Under the pieces are notes generated by a model, which was not told the DNA's origin, did not search any database, and saw only the letters and a list, made by a program, of their open reading frames with translations. A DNA stretch of 63,478 bases from Shewanella sp. SNU WT4 (lineage in GTDB: Bacteria > Pseudomonadota > Gammaproteobacteria > Enterobacterales > Shewanellaceae). Where the stretch lies: contig NZ_CP041152.1 of NCBI RefSeq assembly GCF_006494715.1, positions 1 to 63,478 of the forward strand, written 5' to 3'. The position numbers and the translations under genes were made by a program. Position 1 is the first letter of the stretch. Every line of letters begins with the position of its first letter. This document shows, piece by piece, positions 33,056-41,914 of this stretch.

Positions 33056-33082
33056 TCCAAAGGTCCAAGAAGGGCCTTTGGA
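33056..33082 (-). terminator. intrinsic terminator of the second toxin-antitoxin operon
   Basis: An 11-bp stem (TCCAAAGGTCC/GGGCCTTTGGA with one G-U pair) with ATTTT on its minus-strand 3' side, 6 nt past the antitoxin stop. Confidence 0.75.
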
Positions 33083-33087
33083 TAATT

Positions 33088-33375
33088 TTAGTGAGCGGCA
33101 AGGACTGCGTAGATTTTTGGATCTTGCTGAATAGTAGCAAGCACTTTAGCTGCTAATCCTGCCGGGTTGCGGCGCTTACCTTCCCAACTTTTAACAGTGT
33201 CAACACTGACACCCATCGTGGCAGCAAATTCGGCCTGCGTCACTTTAAGCAGTTCTTCACGGATTGACTTAACGTCGGCAACTTCATAACGAGTTACTCG
33301 AGCGGGCTTTTTGAGACCATGGTGAATTTCTACCGCTTCTTCAAGGGAGGTTTGAAGTTCGTTAAATATACTCAT
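33088..33375 (-). CDS. NadS-like HTH antitoxin
   Basis: The product is 95 residues with a helix-turn-helix centred on TQAEFAATMGVSVDTVKSWE. The N-terminal EEAVEIHHGLKKPARVTRYE is typical of antitoxins paired with RelE-type toxins downstream or upstream (NadS/HigA group). Start overlaps the toxin stop by 4 nt. Confidence 0.88.
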   Translation of the reverse strand: MSIFNELQTSLEEAVEIHHGLKKPARVTRYEVADVKSIREELLKVTQAEFAATMGVSVDTVKSWEGKRRNPAGLAAKVLATIQQDPKIYAVLAAH

Positions 33376-33707
33376 TTGCTCTCTCCTTTAAGTGATTGAA
33401 CGATTAGTTTTAATTTGACCTTTTCTTCCGCGGTTAGGCTATCTTTAACTGCTTTTGGATAAGCGAAAACTAGGTAAATTTTATCGGCCAGAGCAAGGAC
33501 ATAGAGCACTCGTATACTGCCACTCTTTCCTTTGTTGCCTACAGCCATTCTCACCTTTCGTAGGCCACCTGTACCTTTGATAATATCGCCTTTATCAGGC
33601 TGAGCAATAAGCTCTGCTTGCAAATCCTTTAATTCGTCGTCTGTTGCAAGTTCCTTGATCTGTTTTGTAAAGATCGAGGTTTCGACAAACTCAATAGCAT
33701 GGCTCAC
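33372..33707 (-). CDS. RelE-family toxin
   Basis: The product is 111 residues: FVETSIFTKQIKELATDDEL, GGLRKVRMAVGNKGKSGSIR, and VLALADKIYLVFAYPKAVKD, the pattern of chromosomal RelE/HigB2-type ribosome-dependent mRNases. The Arg-rich core and the YPK motif are present. Expressed as toxin-antitoxin operon on the minus strand. Confidence 0.88.
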   Translation of the reverse strand: MSHAIEFVETSIFTKQIKELATDDELKDLQAELIAQPDKGDIIKGTGGLRKVRMAVGNKGKSGSIRVLYVLALADKIYLVFAYPKAVKDSLTAEEKVKLKLIVQSLKGESK

Positions 33708-33735
33708 TAATTAAAATCCTTACGCCACTCTTGAT

Positions 33736-33750
33736 GTGTACATTGTACAC
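33736..33750. promoter_or_regulatory. palindromic operator of the RelE/NadS operon
   Basis: GTGTAC-ATT-GTACAC lies about 30 bp upstream of the toxin start, in the expected autoregulatory position. Confidence 0.55.
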
Positions 33751-34073
33751 CTTTTAGGGGGGTAATCAACACTGGGTCATTTGCCATTGTGTTGATAGCA
33801 CACTGGTCGCCCAGTTACTTTGCTGGGAGTTGTGGCTGTGCGCCACTTGCTATGATTCGGCAATACATCGAGCAACAACAAACGCCAAACTAAAAAGCCA
33901 AAGGCTGGGTGGCTACGCCGTCCACTATTAGTCATTTCGCCGTTAACCCTCCCCGATGACTTATGGATAAGATGCGGTGGGGTTATATGAGAACAAAGGC
34001 TAATGTTTTACTTTGTGCTAATTGCTCTTTGCTTGGCACCATCAAGTCACATTAGTTAAGTAATGTTGGTTTC
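33751..34073. other. intergenic region before the PapB-like gene
   Basis: About 320 bp without a supported gene. It contains the GGCTAATGTTTTACT half-site at 33998-34012, shared with the higBA-type operator. Confidence 0.5.
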
Positions 34074-34304
34074 GTGTCGAGATTGATACAAGGTCGAGAG
34101 TCTGAAGCTAAGATAGAGCTTCTTTTAGCTCTCACCCGCATTGTTAGTGTGAATAAAATTGATGCCTTAAAAATGCATTTGGTCAAAGGCTATTCTACAA
34201 CGATGGCTTATGAGCTCTGCGACGTCAAACAGCAGAACTTTCATAGTTGCTTAGAAACTCTTAACAAGGTTTATGCCATTCACGAGCAACTAACAGAGCT
34301 TTAA
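34074..34304 (+). CDS. PapB/FocB-family transcription regulator
   Basis: The product is 76 residues from a GTG start. The sequence RLIQGRESEAKIELLLALTR...ALKMHLVKGYSTTMAYELCD...FHSCLETLNKVYAIHEQL follows the PapB adhesin-operon regulator family (helix-turn-helix, oligomeric minor-groove binder). On a plasmid with a pilus locus it may control pil or tra expression. It converges with traK. Confidence 0.75.
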   Translation: MSRLIQGRESEAKIELLLALTRIVSVNKIDALKMHLVKGYSTTMAYELCDVKQQNFHSCLETLNKVYAIHEQLTEL

Positions 34305-34318
34305 GATTAAGGCTTCAG

Positions 34319-34693
34319 CTAAAACAGATCGTCTTCATTGTAATTAGGCGACCAATCAAAACCTGTGGTTGTAGGTTTATTATTGGGTTTGATTGGTATG
34401 GTCTTCGTCGGTAGAGATTTCGCAACTATCACTTCTGCCGCTGTAGTTCCTGTCGATGTAATGGATCGACTCTGTTCACTTGTTGCAACAATATGTCTAG
34501 TTACATAGTTGCAAAACGTCAGGTAGCAACCCCTAAACCTATCTGTGGCGTTGAGTCTTTTCCAAATGTCTTTTCTTGAAAAACCTCTGCTCATTGCATA
34601 GATGATTTCGTCTTTCAGGGCTAAAAACTCTGGGAGTAAATTACGAGGTTGTACATTGTTTTGTATTAATTCCTTATAAAGCATGTCATTCAT
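34319..34693 (-). CDS. traK: TraK-like oriT-binding protein
   Basis: The product is 124 residues from the preferred start at 34693. The conserved block FLALKDEIIYAMSRGFSRKD followed by IWKRLN...YLTFCNYVTRHI matches the TraK family of IncP and Ti plasmids. TraK wraps oriT DNA beside nic and stimulates relaxosome formation. It is divergent from traJ across oriT, as in RP4. Its Thr/Pro-rich tail is longer than the helical core. Confidence 0.85.
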   Translation of the reverse strand: MNDMLYKELIQNNVQPRNLLPEFLALKDEIIYAMSRGFSRKDIWKRLNATDRFRGCYLTFCNYVTRHIVATSEQSRSITSTGTTAAEVIVAKSLPTKTIPIKPNNKPTTTGFDWSPNYNEDDLF

Positions 34694-34984
34694 TATCAAA
34701 TTCAACTCAAGTCTAATTAAACAGCAGTAACCCAAAACTCAAATCATGCTATAGCAAATACAAAACAAAACCAAATTTGATTTAAATTCAAACTAAAGTC
34801 GGCTAAGATTCCGAGCAATACAAACCAACATTGGATAAAACGTTAATTACAGGCAGGATAGGTGAAGTACATGTACACGCAAGCGGTTACAATGTTCTTC
34901 ACTTTGGCCTTATTCGCACTGCGTGCTCAACGTCTCCTGCTCTGCGAGGCTATTGACTACCGTCAATGAAAAACAAGGAATGAA
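34694..34984. other. oriT: origin of transfer (oriT) region
   Basis: On the minus strand CTTCACCTATCCTG/CC gives the RP4-type nic consensus (YATCCTG/Y), with the predicted nick between 34854 and 34853. An imperfect inverted repeat GTGAAGTACAT (34862-34872)/ATGTTCTTCAC (34892-34902) lies beside it, where RP4 has its TraJ-binding repeat. AT-rich DNA toward traK fits the TraK-bound segment. The nicked minus strand leads with decreasing coordinates. Confidence 0.9.
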
Positions 34985-35359
34985 ATGACTGAAGCAAGTA
35001 AGGCAACGACTCGAAAAATAAGCCCGAGAATTACGGTCTACTGCCTGCCAGAAGAAAAGGCCAGGATAGAAAACAATGCGGCACGAACTGGCAAAAGTGC
35101 CTCTGCTTTTCTGTTGGCGGTGGGTCAAGGTTATGAAGTTTCCGGTGTGGTAGATGCTGAGCAAGTTCGTGAAATGGCGCGGATAAATGGAGACCTGGGG
35201 CGCATGGGTGGCTTGCTAAAATTGTGGTTAACCGATGACGCCAGAACGGCGGCATTTAAGCGAAGCACTGTGGTGCATTTGCTGGAAAAGATAGAAGCCA
35301 ACCAAGAGTCGTTATCGCAAATCATGTCTAACGTCATGCGCCCGAGAAAATCGCTGTGA
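34985..35359 (+). CDS. traJ: TraJ-like relaxosome protein
   Basis: The product is 124 residues (RP4 TraJ is 123) with an N-terminal ribbon-helix-helix (RITVYCLPEEKARIENNAAR) and GLLKLWLTDD near residue 80, a family landmark (GlyGly-Leu-Leu/Phe-Lys-Leu-Trp). TraJ binds the repeat beside nic and recruits TraI. Stop overlaps traI start (GTGA). Confidence 0.93.
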   Translation: MTEASKATTRKISPRITVYCLPEEKARIENNAARTGKSASAFLLAVGQGYEVSGVVDAEQVREMARINGDLGRMGGLLKLWLTDDARTAAFKRSTVVHLLEKIEANQESLSQIMSNVMRPRKSL

Positions 35360-37512
35360 TAGCGAAACACGTTGCCAAGAAGGGCTCTGCGAAAAGTAGC
35401 TTTCATCGTTTGGTTGATTACATCAGTGATGAACAGGGCAAAGAGCACCGGGTTAGCTTAGTGCGCTCGACCCATTGCCATGCGGCAGGTGTTGATGCGG
35501 CGATTGCTGAAGTATTGGCTACGCAGCAGCAAAACACGCGGGCCAAGGGAGATAAGACTTATCACTTATTGGTGAGTTTTAGAGAGGGTGAAACCCTTGA
35601 TGATGACACGCTTTCAAAGATAGAAGCGGAGCTGTGTGAGGCGATTGGTTTTGGTGAGCACCAACGAATAAGTGCTGTTCATCGTGACACTGATAACCTG
35701 CATATTCATGTTGCTATCAATAAAATTCATCCCAAAAAGCTCACTATGGTTGAGCCGTTTGGTGATTATCGGGTGTTGGGTGAGACTTGTGACCGGCTAG
35801 AGGATAAATATGGACTTGAGAAGGATAACCATATTTCTCATGCGCGTAGCGGCCAATCTCGTGCCAATGATATGGAAGCTCACAGCGGCCAGAAAAGTTT
35901 AATCAGTTGGACACGCGAGCAGTGCGGTGAAGCATTAAAGCAAGCGCAATCCTGGAATGAGGTTCATCAGGTGTTGCATGAGCATGGCTTGCGTTTGCAA
36001 GAGCGAGCGAATGGGCTGGTCATTACCTCAGATATTGATGTGAGCATCAAGGCTAGCTCTGTTAGTCGTGAGCTATCAAAGCCAGCGCTTGAAAAGCGCT
36101 TAGGTGAGTTTGTCCCTGCTAAAACCGATGGTCAGAAGGCGCAAAGCACTCCTGAAGATAATCGGCGTTATCGTAAACAACCTATTGAATTGAAAGTTGA
36201 CACCACCACGCTCTATCGCTGCTATCAGCAGCAAGCATCACAGAGTGAACAGGCCGTTAGCCAGGCATTGGCTTTGGTGGTAACAGATAAAAGCCGTAAA
36301 TTAACCGCGCTGGGGTTAGCTAGCAAGCTCAAACGATTTGCTATTAGCCAAGAAACCAACGTCATTACTCGCAAGCTCTTGTATAAGCATCATTTTGACT
36401 CTGTGAAGCGACAGCAGCAAAAAATCCAGCAAACCGCTGCTATGGCTAAAAAGCAGGTCTACAAAGAGAGTCGACAATTAACTTGGGCGGACTGGTTAAA
36501 GCAGCAAGCGCAACAAGGCGATAGTGAAGCGCTTCGGGCCCTGCAAGCTCGGCAGCCTCACCGCTATCAGCAAAGCAACCGATTATCTGGCCGCGCCGGC
36601 TTAACGCCTAATAGCACGGTATTGGCTGGCGCCGATAGTATCACCAAAAAAGGCAGTGTGATTGATAAGCGCTCAGGGGTGAGGGAAGTCGCTAACGCGA
36701 TAGTGTTGCCATCTAAAGTCACCACAGCCAACCTAATTAACGCTCTTACGTTGGCGCAAGCGCGTTATGGCAACGTCATTACTGTTGATGGTACAGACGC
36801 GTTTAAGCGTCGCGTCGTTAACATGGCCATCAAGTCTCGACTCGATATTCAATTCACCGGTGATGCAGAGCAATACCGGCAGCAGCTAGAGGAACGTAAT
36901 CATGACAACACACGAAAAGACGGACGAGGAGTTATTGGAAGAGGCCATGATGAGCCTAGACGAACCGTTACCCGATACGACAGCAATAGACGAGGGAATG
37001 AGCGGGCATCCTCAGAACTTCAACGCAAGCCCAACCTTGGAAGCGTTGGACGAGAGCCGCCGCCCTCAAGGCGTAACGGTTTGCGAGACTTGTCCCAACT
37101 CGGTGTGGCAAGCTTCAAAGGAAAAGGTGCAATGCTATTGTCGGGTAATGTACCTGGTGACGTGGAGCAGCAACGACCCAGAGCAGTTGTTGACGCATTG
37201 CGATGGGGAATTTTTGGGGCAAGACTAAGCACTACGCAGCTTATGGCTGCTGAAAAATACATTGAAGAGCGATTAAGTAAGCGTGAGCAGGGGATGGATA
37301 TTGCGATACATGAGCCATTAACTGGCGCGGTGAAAGGGCGTTTTGCAGGTGTTAGGCGGATTGATGGTGAGTCACTGTTACTGGTCGAAACGGCCCCAGG
37401 CATAGTGTCGGTGTTGCCGATAAAGAGTGATGTGAAGCGTTTGAAGATTGGCGACCCGATCAACATAAATCAGCAAGGGAAAGTGAGTCGGTCTCGGGGG
37501 ATTGATCGCTAG
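35356..37512 (+). CDS. traI: TraI relaxase (MOBP)
   Basis: The product is 718 residues (RP4 about 730). Motif I Tyr22 is in RLVDYISDEQ, the same position as the catalytic Tyr of RP4 TraI. Motif II has the SFREGE region, and motif III HRDTDNLHIHVAINK supplies the metal-binding histidines. A long charged linker and a C-terminal domain follow. TraI nicks at nic, stays bound to the 5' end, and is exported with the strand. The 3' third also encodes an overlapping frame (36902-37228). Confidence 0.97.
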   Translation: MIAKHVAKKGSAKSSFHRLVDYISDEQGKEHRVSLVRSTHCHAAGVDAAIAEVLATQQQNTRAKGDKTYHLLVSFREGETLDDDTLSKIEAELCEAIGFGEHQRISAVHRDTDNLHIHVAINKIHPKKLTMVEPFGDYRVLGETCDRLEDKYGLEKDNHISHARSGQSRANDMEAHSGQKSLISWTREQCGEALKQAQSWNEVHQVLHEHGLRLQERANGLVITSDIDVSIKASSVSRELSKPALEKRLGEFVPAKTDGQKAQSTPEDNRRYRKQPIELKVDTTTLYRCYQQQASQSEQAVSQALALVVTDKSRKLTALGLASKLKRFAISQETNVITRKLLYKHHFDSVKRQQQKIQQTAAMAKKQVYKESRQLTWADWLKQQAQQGDSEALRALQARQPHRYQQSNRLSGRAGLTPNSTVLAGADSITKKGSVIDKRSGVREVANAIVLPSKVTTANLINALTLAQARYGNVITVDGTDAFKRRVVNMAIKSRLDIQFTGDAEQYRQQLEERNHDNTRKDGRGVIGRGHDEPRRTVTRYDSNRRGNERASSELQRKPNLGSVGREPPPSRRNGLRDLSQLGVASFKGKGAMLLSGNVPGDVEQQRPRAVVDALRWGIFGARLSTTQLMAAEKYIEERLSKREQGMDIAIHEPLTGAVKGRFAGVRRIDGESLLLVETAPGIVSVLPIKSDVKRLKIGDPININQQGKVSRSRGIDR
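36902..37228 (+). CDS. traH: TraH-like protein encoded inside traI in another frame
   Basis: The product is 108 residues, wholly within traI. The N-terminus is acidic (KTDEELLEEAMMSLDEPLPD). The C-terminus has a distinctive Cys/Trp-rich block (VCETCPNSVWQASKEKVQCY, then CRVMYLVTW and CDGEFLGQD) that is too protein-like to be chance. RP4 traH is likewise nested in traI and its product stabilises the relaxosome. The AGAGGAACGTAATC stretch before the ATG gives a usable site. Confidence 0.75.
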   Translation: MTTHEKTDEELLEEAMMSLDEPLPDTTAIDEGMSGHPQNFNASPTLEALDESRRPQGVTVCETCPNSVWQASKEKVQCYCRVMYLVTWSSNDPEQLLTHCDGEFLGQD

Positions 37513-37521
37513 GTCGTAAAT

Positions 37522-37552
37522 AAAGCCCTTATCATCCTGAGTAGGGCTTTGA
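37522..37552 (+). terminator. terminator after traI
   Basis: AAAGCCCT/AGGGCTTT with a 13-nt loop, 10 nt after the traI stop. The symmetric A/T runs suggest it can work in both directions. Confidence 0.65.
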
Positions 37553-37763
37553 CGCACTTTTATAACGGATAGAACATAGTTAATGTTTAGCACCTGCTGC
37601 GCGCGTGTAACCGCAAACTTGTCAAAACGAATACAAGTCACGCGTAGTAGATAACCCTACAATAACTGAGTCTTTTTGGGTGGCAATTTGTTTTCATTTG
37701 CACTGTGATATAGGTCGCTAATTAAGCAGTATATTAAGTTGAATTTGCTATTATTGGCTCTGA

Positions 37764-38219
37764 CTAGACCAATATGATGGCTGCGGCCACTAATCCAGCG
37801 GCAACTACTACGGCCATTAGATTGGTTATCGCAGCAAATTGCAGTTTTTCTGCGGCTGCGTTCGATAGCGCTTGCTGGCTAGCTAACTTTTTCTCAAGCT
37901 CAGTGAAAAACTGCTGTTTTTGCTCGTTCAATTGTTTTTGGTGTTGTTCCAATCCAACGTCAATGATACGGCCTGATTTTCTGACTGCGGTGTCTTCCCA
38001 ATGTGCGAGCTTTGCAAGCATGGCTTGGTCTAGTCGGCCAAGCGTTGCTTCCATGTGTTGCTCTACTTGTTTGTGCTGGCGTTGCTGCCTGTCTTCGGTG
38101 TGCTCGATGGCATATTCAAACAGTGTCAGCATGGCCATTAGTGGGTCATCATTATCCATAATGATTTTATGCTCTGCGGCAATGCGGGCCAGTAACTCAG
38201 CTCGTTTGGTTTCCATCAT
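37764..38219 (-). CDS. traM: TraM-like coiled-coil membrane protein
   Basis: The product is 151 residues: a charged, Gln-rich coiled coil (about residues 45-120) and a C-terminal membrane helix (ITNLMAVVVAAGLVAAAIIL). It follows traL by 5 nt, as TraM follows TraL in RP4, with similar size (RP4 about 145). Exact role in transfer is not well defined. Confidence 0.72.
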   Translation of the reverse strand: MMETKRAELLARIAAEHKIIMDNDDPLMAMLTLFEYAIEHTEDRQQRQHKQVEQHMEATLGRLDQAMLAKLAHWEDTAVRKSGRIIDVGLEQHQKQLNEQKQQFFTELEKKLASQQALSNAAAEKLQFAAITNLMAVVVAAGLVAAAIILV

Positions 38220-38224
38220 TCACC

Positions 38225-38953
38225 TCATAAGCAATTAGTCGCTGCCATTTGCTCGAACAGCTTGCGGCGTATCATGGTGAGGCGCTGACGATTCATGATG
38301 GATAACTTAGGGTTAATCACCGCTTCTGCAAACGTCTGTTTGGCTGAAAGCATATTGATAAAGTCACGTTGGAAGGTGTCTTTTTGCATCGGCTCTATCG
38401 TGATAATACCGTTAATGCGTTCTTTGTGATTTTGATAGACTTTAAGTTGCTCAAATGATTTCCCGTCGCGCTCAATGAGTCCCCAATAAGTATTTAGCCA
38501 CACAACAAGCTGACAGTCGGTTGGATATTTTTCAGCAAGGTTATCCAGTCCGTGAATGGTGTCGGCCAATGACTGCCCCCCTGTTACAACAGTATGAATA
38601 ATTACGTCATGCCCCATATCCATGAGCATTTGGATGGTTCCATTCGACAGCAAATAATGAGATAGCGGCACAAAGCAACTGGCGCCGTTATCAATCACAA
38701 AATCTTGTTCTGGATGCTCACCGATAAGCTCAATCAATTGGTCGAATTTAGATTGGTCAACATCATGATTCACCAATATATCTAATTGATGGACGTTCAA
38801 TGCGCCGTAAGCGGTAAAAGATTGGTTAACTGGGTCGGTATCTATGCAGTGAGGGGTTTTGCCATGCTCAATGCAGAACTGTGCGATTAAACTGGCAATA
38901 AGGGATTTACCCACGCCGCCTTTGCCCTGAAGAATGAAGTGAATTTTTGACAT
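38225..38953 (-). CDS. traL: TraL-like ParA/MinD-family ATPase
   Basis: The product is 242 residues with a deviant Walker A KGGVGKS (residues 11-17), CIDTDPVNQS as the A' region and FVIDNGA as Walker B. RP4 TraL is about 241 residues and pairs with TraM. It is separate from the partition ATPase at 15381-16064, so a transfer role is preferred. Confidence 0.85.
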   Translation of the reverse strand: MSKIHFILQGKGGVGKSLIASLIAQFCIEHGKTPHCIDTDPVNQSFTAYGALNVHQLDILVNHDVDQSKFDQLIELIGEHPEQDFVIDNGASCFVPLSHYLLSNGTIQMLMDMGHDVIIHTVVTGGQSLADTIHGLDNLAEKYPTDCQLVVWLNTYWGLIERDGKSFEQLKVYQNHKERINGIITIEPMQKDTFQRDFINMLSAKQTFAEAVINPKLSIMNRQRLTMIRRKLFEQMAATNCL

Positions 38954-39055
38954 AAAAGTGTTCCTTAATTTGATTACGTTACATTTTCAACGGGTGCAGA
39001 GAATCCACAGCCCGCTGGAACCGTTGAGAGTATTAAAAGAAGTTGGTTTAGCTGT

Positions 39056-41914
39056 TTAGCGACCTAAGCCGTGACCGGCAGGCTTTTGCTGAGGTTGTTG
39101 CAAGATTTGCTGTTGGACTTGCTGTTGCTCTTTGGTGACGTGTTGCTGCTCGTGTATTTGATGGAGCATGGCGCAGAGCTGGCGTTTAACCCCTTCAATA
39201 CCCAGTTTGCTTTTAGTTTTGAGGTCATTGAAGTCAGTGAATTGCTTCATATCATCAATGGCTTTCTTTTCTTCCTGCGAAACATGTTGGTTTCGCCATT
39301 TATCTGGTGTCATTGGTGGTAAGTGGGACGGATAGTCTTGCTCACCTGGTGCGAAAACGGGAAGTAACACTTTACCGCCAGTAAGCTCTGCGGCGTCATG
39401 GGCTTTACTGTGTCCCACGTTGCCTTTGATTTCAGTCAAGGCTAGGTGAGCGTCATCATCACCACAAATGAGCAGCGTTTTATCGGGGTATTTGTTGTGC
39501 AGCTCTTTCGCGACTTCAATAACATTACCAGCATCAAAGGCTGAAATGACTGGGTGTTTGCTGGCTTCCGCAATGGTGTCAGCTGTGGCGAGCCCTTCAG
39601 CAATAATAATGGTTGATATTCTGGCGATATCTTCCAGTTCTCCGCCCACGATGTGGAAGGTTCCGGTTTTTTGTCCGCCCCTTGGAAACATTTTAGTGCC
39701 ATTGCTTTGGATGGTTTGGGCGGTGCGAATATTGCCCTGTTCATCAATAGCCGGCACGAGTAATTCTCCTGTGGTAAATACCAGTTTGTCAGGATTGGCT
39801 TCTCTGAGGGCTTTACTGTCTTGCCATGTTTTCCCAATCAAAATATCGGGGTCATTGGCTAGTGCGTCAGGTGAGGGCACTCGCAGTAAATTGGCGGTGA
39901 TGATTTGTTTCTTAGTGATATACGACTCTTGCCCGGTGGCTTGGGGGCTGACGGCCACTAGGCGGCTGATGGCGCTCGCGACTTTGGTTTGAGTTTGCTC
40001 CTTAATGGCTTGCTGCTCTTGCTGGCGCTGCGCCGCCTGGGCTTGAGCTATTGCTCTATCTTCGGGACTTAGGTTGTAGCCTTTCGCTTTCCACTTTAGC
40101 TCTTCGCCGGTGCGGTTATTGATGGCGTAACCTCCCGGGTGGGCATCCATGAAGGCAACGTACATACCCGCACCAGCATTGTGTGACGTGCTGGGTTTGT
40201 CAGAGTCCACTCGGCAGCGGTGGCGCTTGCCATCCATAATTGGGTGCTCACCTGACACGTCAAAGCCTGCATCTTTCAAGCGCTCAGCAAACTCTTCCCT
40301 TGGGTCAAGTTGTGGCTCTTGCTCAATATTGCGCTGGTTTTGCGGTAGCCAACGAGTGCAACTTGGAGGCGCTGATTGTCCTTGTTCGAGGTTTATAAAC
40401 CATGCGCTTTGGCTTTTATCCCACTTTGCCCCTGCGGCTTTAGCTTGATTGCGCTGCTCATAGGGAACCGCTAAATATTGTTTAGTGGTTGACGGGATGA
40501 CGACTGGCCACTGACTAAATGGCGTTAAGTCAGTCCCTTGGGGAACGCTCCAGTGGTTGGTGGCCTTATCCCAGGTTGCTCCCAGAGCTTTCACCTGGTC
40601 TTTATCCTTATAAGGTACATCTAGGTGAATTTTGGGTTTATCGGGCTCTTGGATGCTGGTTGCCGGTGGCATACGTTGTGGGCTGGTTTGGGGCGCCTCA
40701 ATGACATCGACTTGCTCTATATGCTGATAGGGCGCCAGTGCTATCAATAACGCATCCTGTATTCGCTCTGGCGTTGTTGTCACCTCAGCGCTAGTTTCGG
40801 TTTCGCTTTGGGTACTCACGCTGCCATCATCATGCAGCTTGGTATTGACCGGCGCGGTAATGCCTTGGCGGTTGTTAAAGCTAATAGAGCAAGGTTCATT
40901 GGGCGTTGCTGATAGCACAGCTTTAAACCCTAGTTCATTGGCTGTGCTGTTAATGGTTTGCCAACTTTGAATCTGTTCATCGTTGAGTGTCTGCTCTATA
41001 GGCATTTGTTGCTCCTGTTGCAGTTCAAAGCCAAGAAGCATGGTTAGGATTTTTTCTGCATCACTTGCGGCTCTGAAAATTTCTATCGGGTCATTTTTGA
41101 GCGCCTTAATCCAGCTTTTGACGTAAGAGGTGTGCTGGCTTGGGTCGTGACCTATGCCTAATTCATCCCCTAACATCATTGATGCAATCTCTGCTCTGAG
41201 CTCTTCTTTGGCATAAGCTTCGCTCCCAAATGGATTACCTAAGTCACGATTCAAGCGAGAAGAATGGCCGCTCCAATGGCCTAGCTCATGCAGCGCCGTT
41301 GCGTAGTATTTGCCTGCTTCATCAAATTGCTCTTTTTTCGGCAAGTGAATGCTGTCTTTTGCTGAAGAGTAATAAGCTCTATCCGCTTGGTCGTGTTTAA
41401 TGATGGCGTTTGATGCTTGAAGAAGCTTTTCAGCTCGCTCAATGTTTTGCCATTGGCGCTCTTCGGTAAGTGGGGTTATTTCTAGTGGGGGTAAGCCTTC
41501 AATCTGCTGAGCATTAAACACCGTGGCGTAGAAGACCTTGGGACGCTCAAGGACGATATGGATTTTAATGGGTTTCCCCTTACTATCCTTGACGACGTTA
41601 CCCTTGTCATCGGTTTTGTTTTTCTCTTCCGAAAACTTCCAATATTGCACCTGAGTGCCTTTCTGCCCCTTAATTACCTGGGCCTTCGCGGCGTTAGCTT
41701 GGTTGTAAGTCATCCAGCGCGGGTCATTGAATCCCTGAGCCATGAGGTTGATGGTGTTAATGCCTTTATAGCGGCGCCCATTACTGGGGTTGTGAGGAAG
41801 GAGTGGTTCTGCGCTGGGTTGCCATGGTTTTTGCCAAGGGGCGGTGCCTTGTTCTAGTTTTTCAATGAGGTTCTGGGCAACGACTTCATGAAACGGCCTT
41901 TTAGTTGTCATCAC
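39056..41914 (-). CDS. traC: TraC-like ArdC-primase fusion protein
   Basis: The product is 952 residues. The N-terminal ArdC domain (PFHEVVAQNLIEKLEQGTAP; zinc-protease-like HELGH at about residue 208) is linked to ssDNA binding and antirestriction. Two DUF5710-like repeats follow (VPYKDKDQVKALGATWDKAT; VPYEQRNQAKAAGAKWDKSQ, about residues 430-520), then a TraC/Toprim primase region (IIIAEGLATADTIAEASKHP, about residue 765; CGDDDAH). Such proteins are exported with the strand, prime its second strand and may protect it. The C-terminus is Gln-rich. Confidence 0.92.
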   Translation of the reverse strand: MMTTKRPFHEVVAQNLIEKLEQGTAPWQKPWQPSAEPLLPHNPSNGRRYKGINTINLMAQGFNDPRWMTYNQANAAKAQVIKGQKGTQVQYWKFSEEKNKTDDKGNVVKDSKGKPIKIHIVLERPKVFYATVFNAQQIEGLPPLEITPLTEERQWQNIERAEKLLQASNAIIKHDQADRAYYSSAKDSIHLPKKEQFDEAGKYYATALHELGHWSGHSSRLNRDLGNPFGSEAYAKEELRAEIASMMLGDELGIGHDPSQHTSYVKSWIKALKNDPIEIFRAASDAEKILTMLLGFELQQEQQMPIEQTLNDEQIQSWQTINSTANELGFKAVLSATPNEPCSISFNNRQGITAPVNTKLHDDGSVSTQSETETSAEVTTTPERIQDALLIALAPYQHIEQVDVIEAPQTSPQRMPPATSIQEPDKPKIHLDVPYKDKDQVKALGATWDKATNHWSVPQGTDLTPFSQWPVVIPSTTKQYLAVPYEQRNQAKAAGAKWDKSQSAWFINLEQGQSAPPSCTRWLPQNQRNIEQEPQLDPREEFAERLKDAGFDVSGEHPIMDGKRHRCRVDSDKPSTSHNAGAGMYVAFMDAHPGGYAINNRTGEELKWKAKGYNLSPEDRAIAQAQAAQRQQEQQAIKEQTQTKVASAISRLVAVSPQATGQESYITKKQIITANLLRVPSPDALANDPDILIGKTWQDSKALREANPDKLVFTTGELLVPAIDEQGNIRTAQTIQSNGTKMFPRGGQKTGTFHIVGGELEDIARISTIIIAEGLATADTIAEASKHPVISAFDAGNVIEVAKELHNKYPDKTLLICGDDDAHLALTEIKGNVGHSKAHDAAELTGGKVLLPVFAPGEQDYPSHLPPMTPDKWRNQHVSQEEKKAIDDMKQFTDFNDLKTKSKLGIEGVKRQLCAMLHQIHEQQHVTKEQQQVQQQILQQPQQKPAGHGLGR

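Noticed and set aside
35031..35448. Minus-strand frames across traJ and traI
   Set aside because: Shadows opposite well-supported genes; no ribosome sites.
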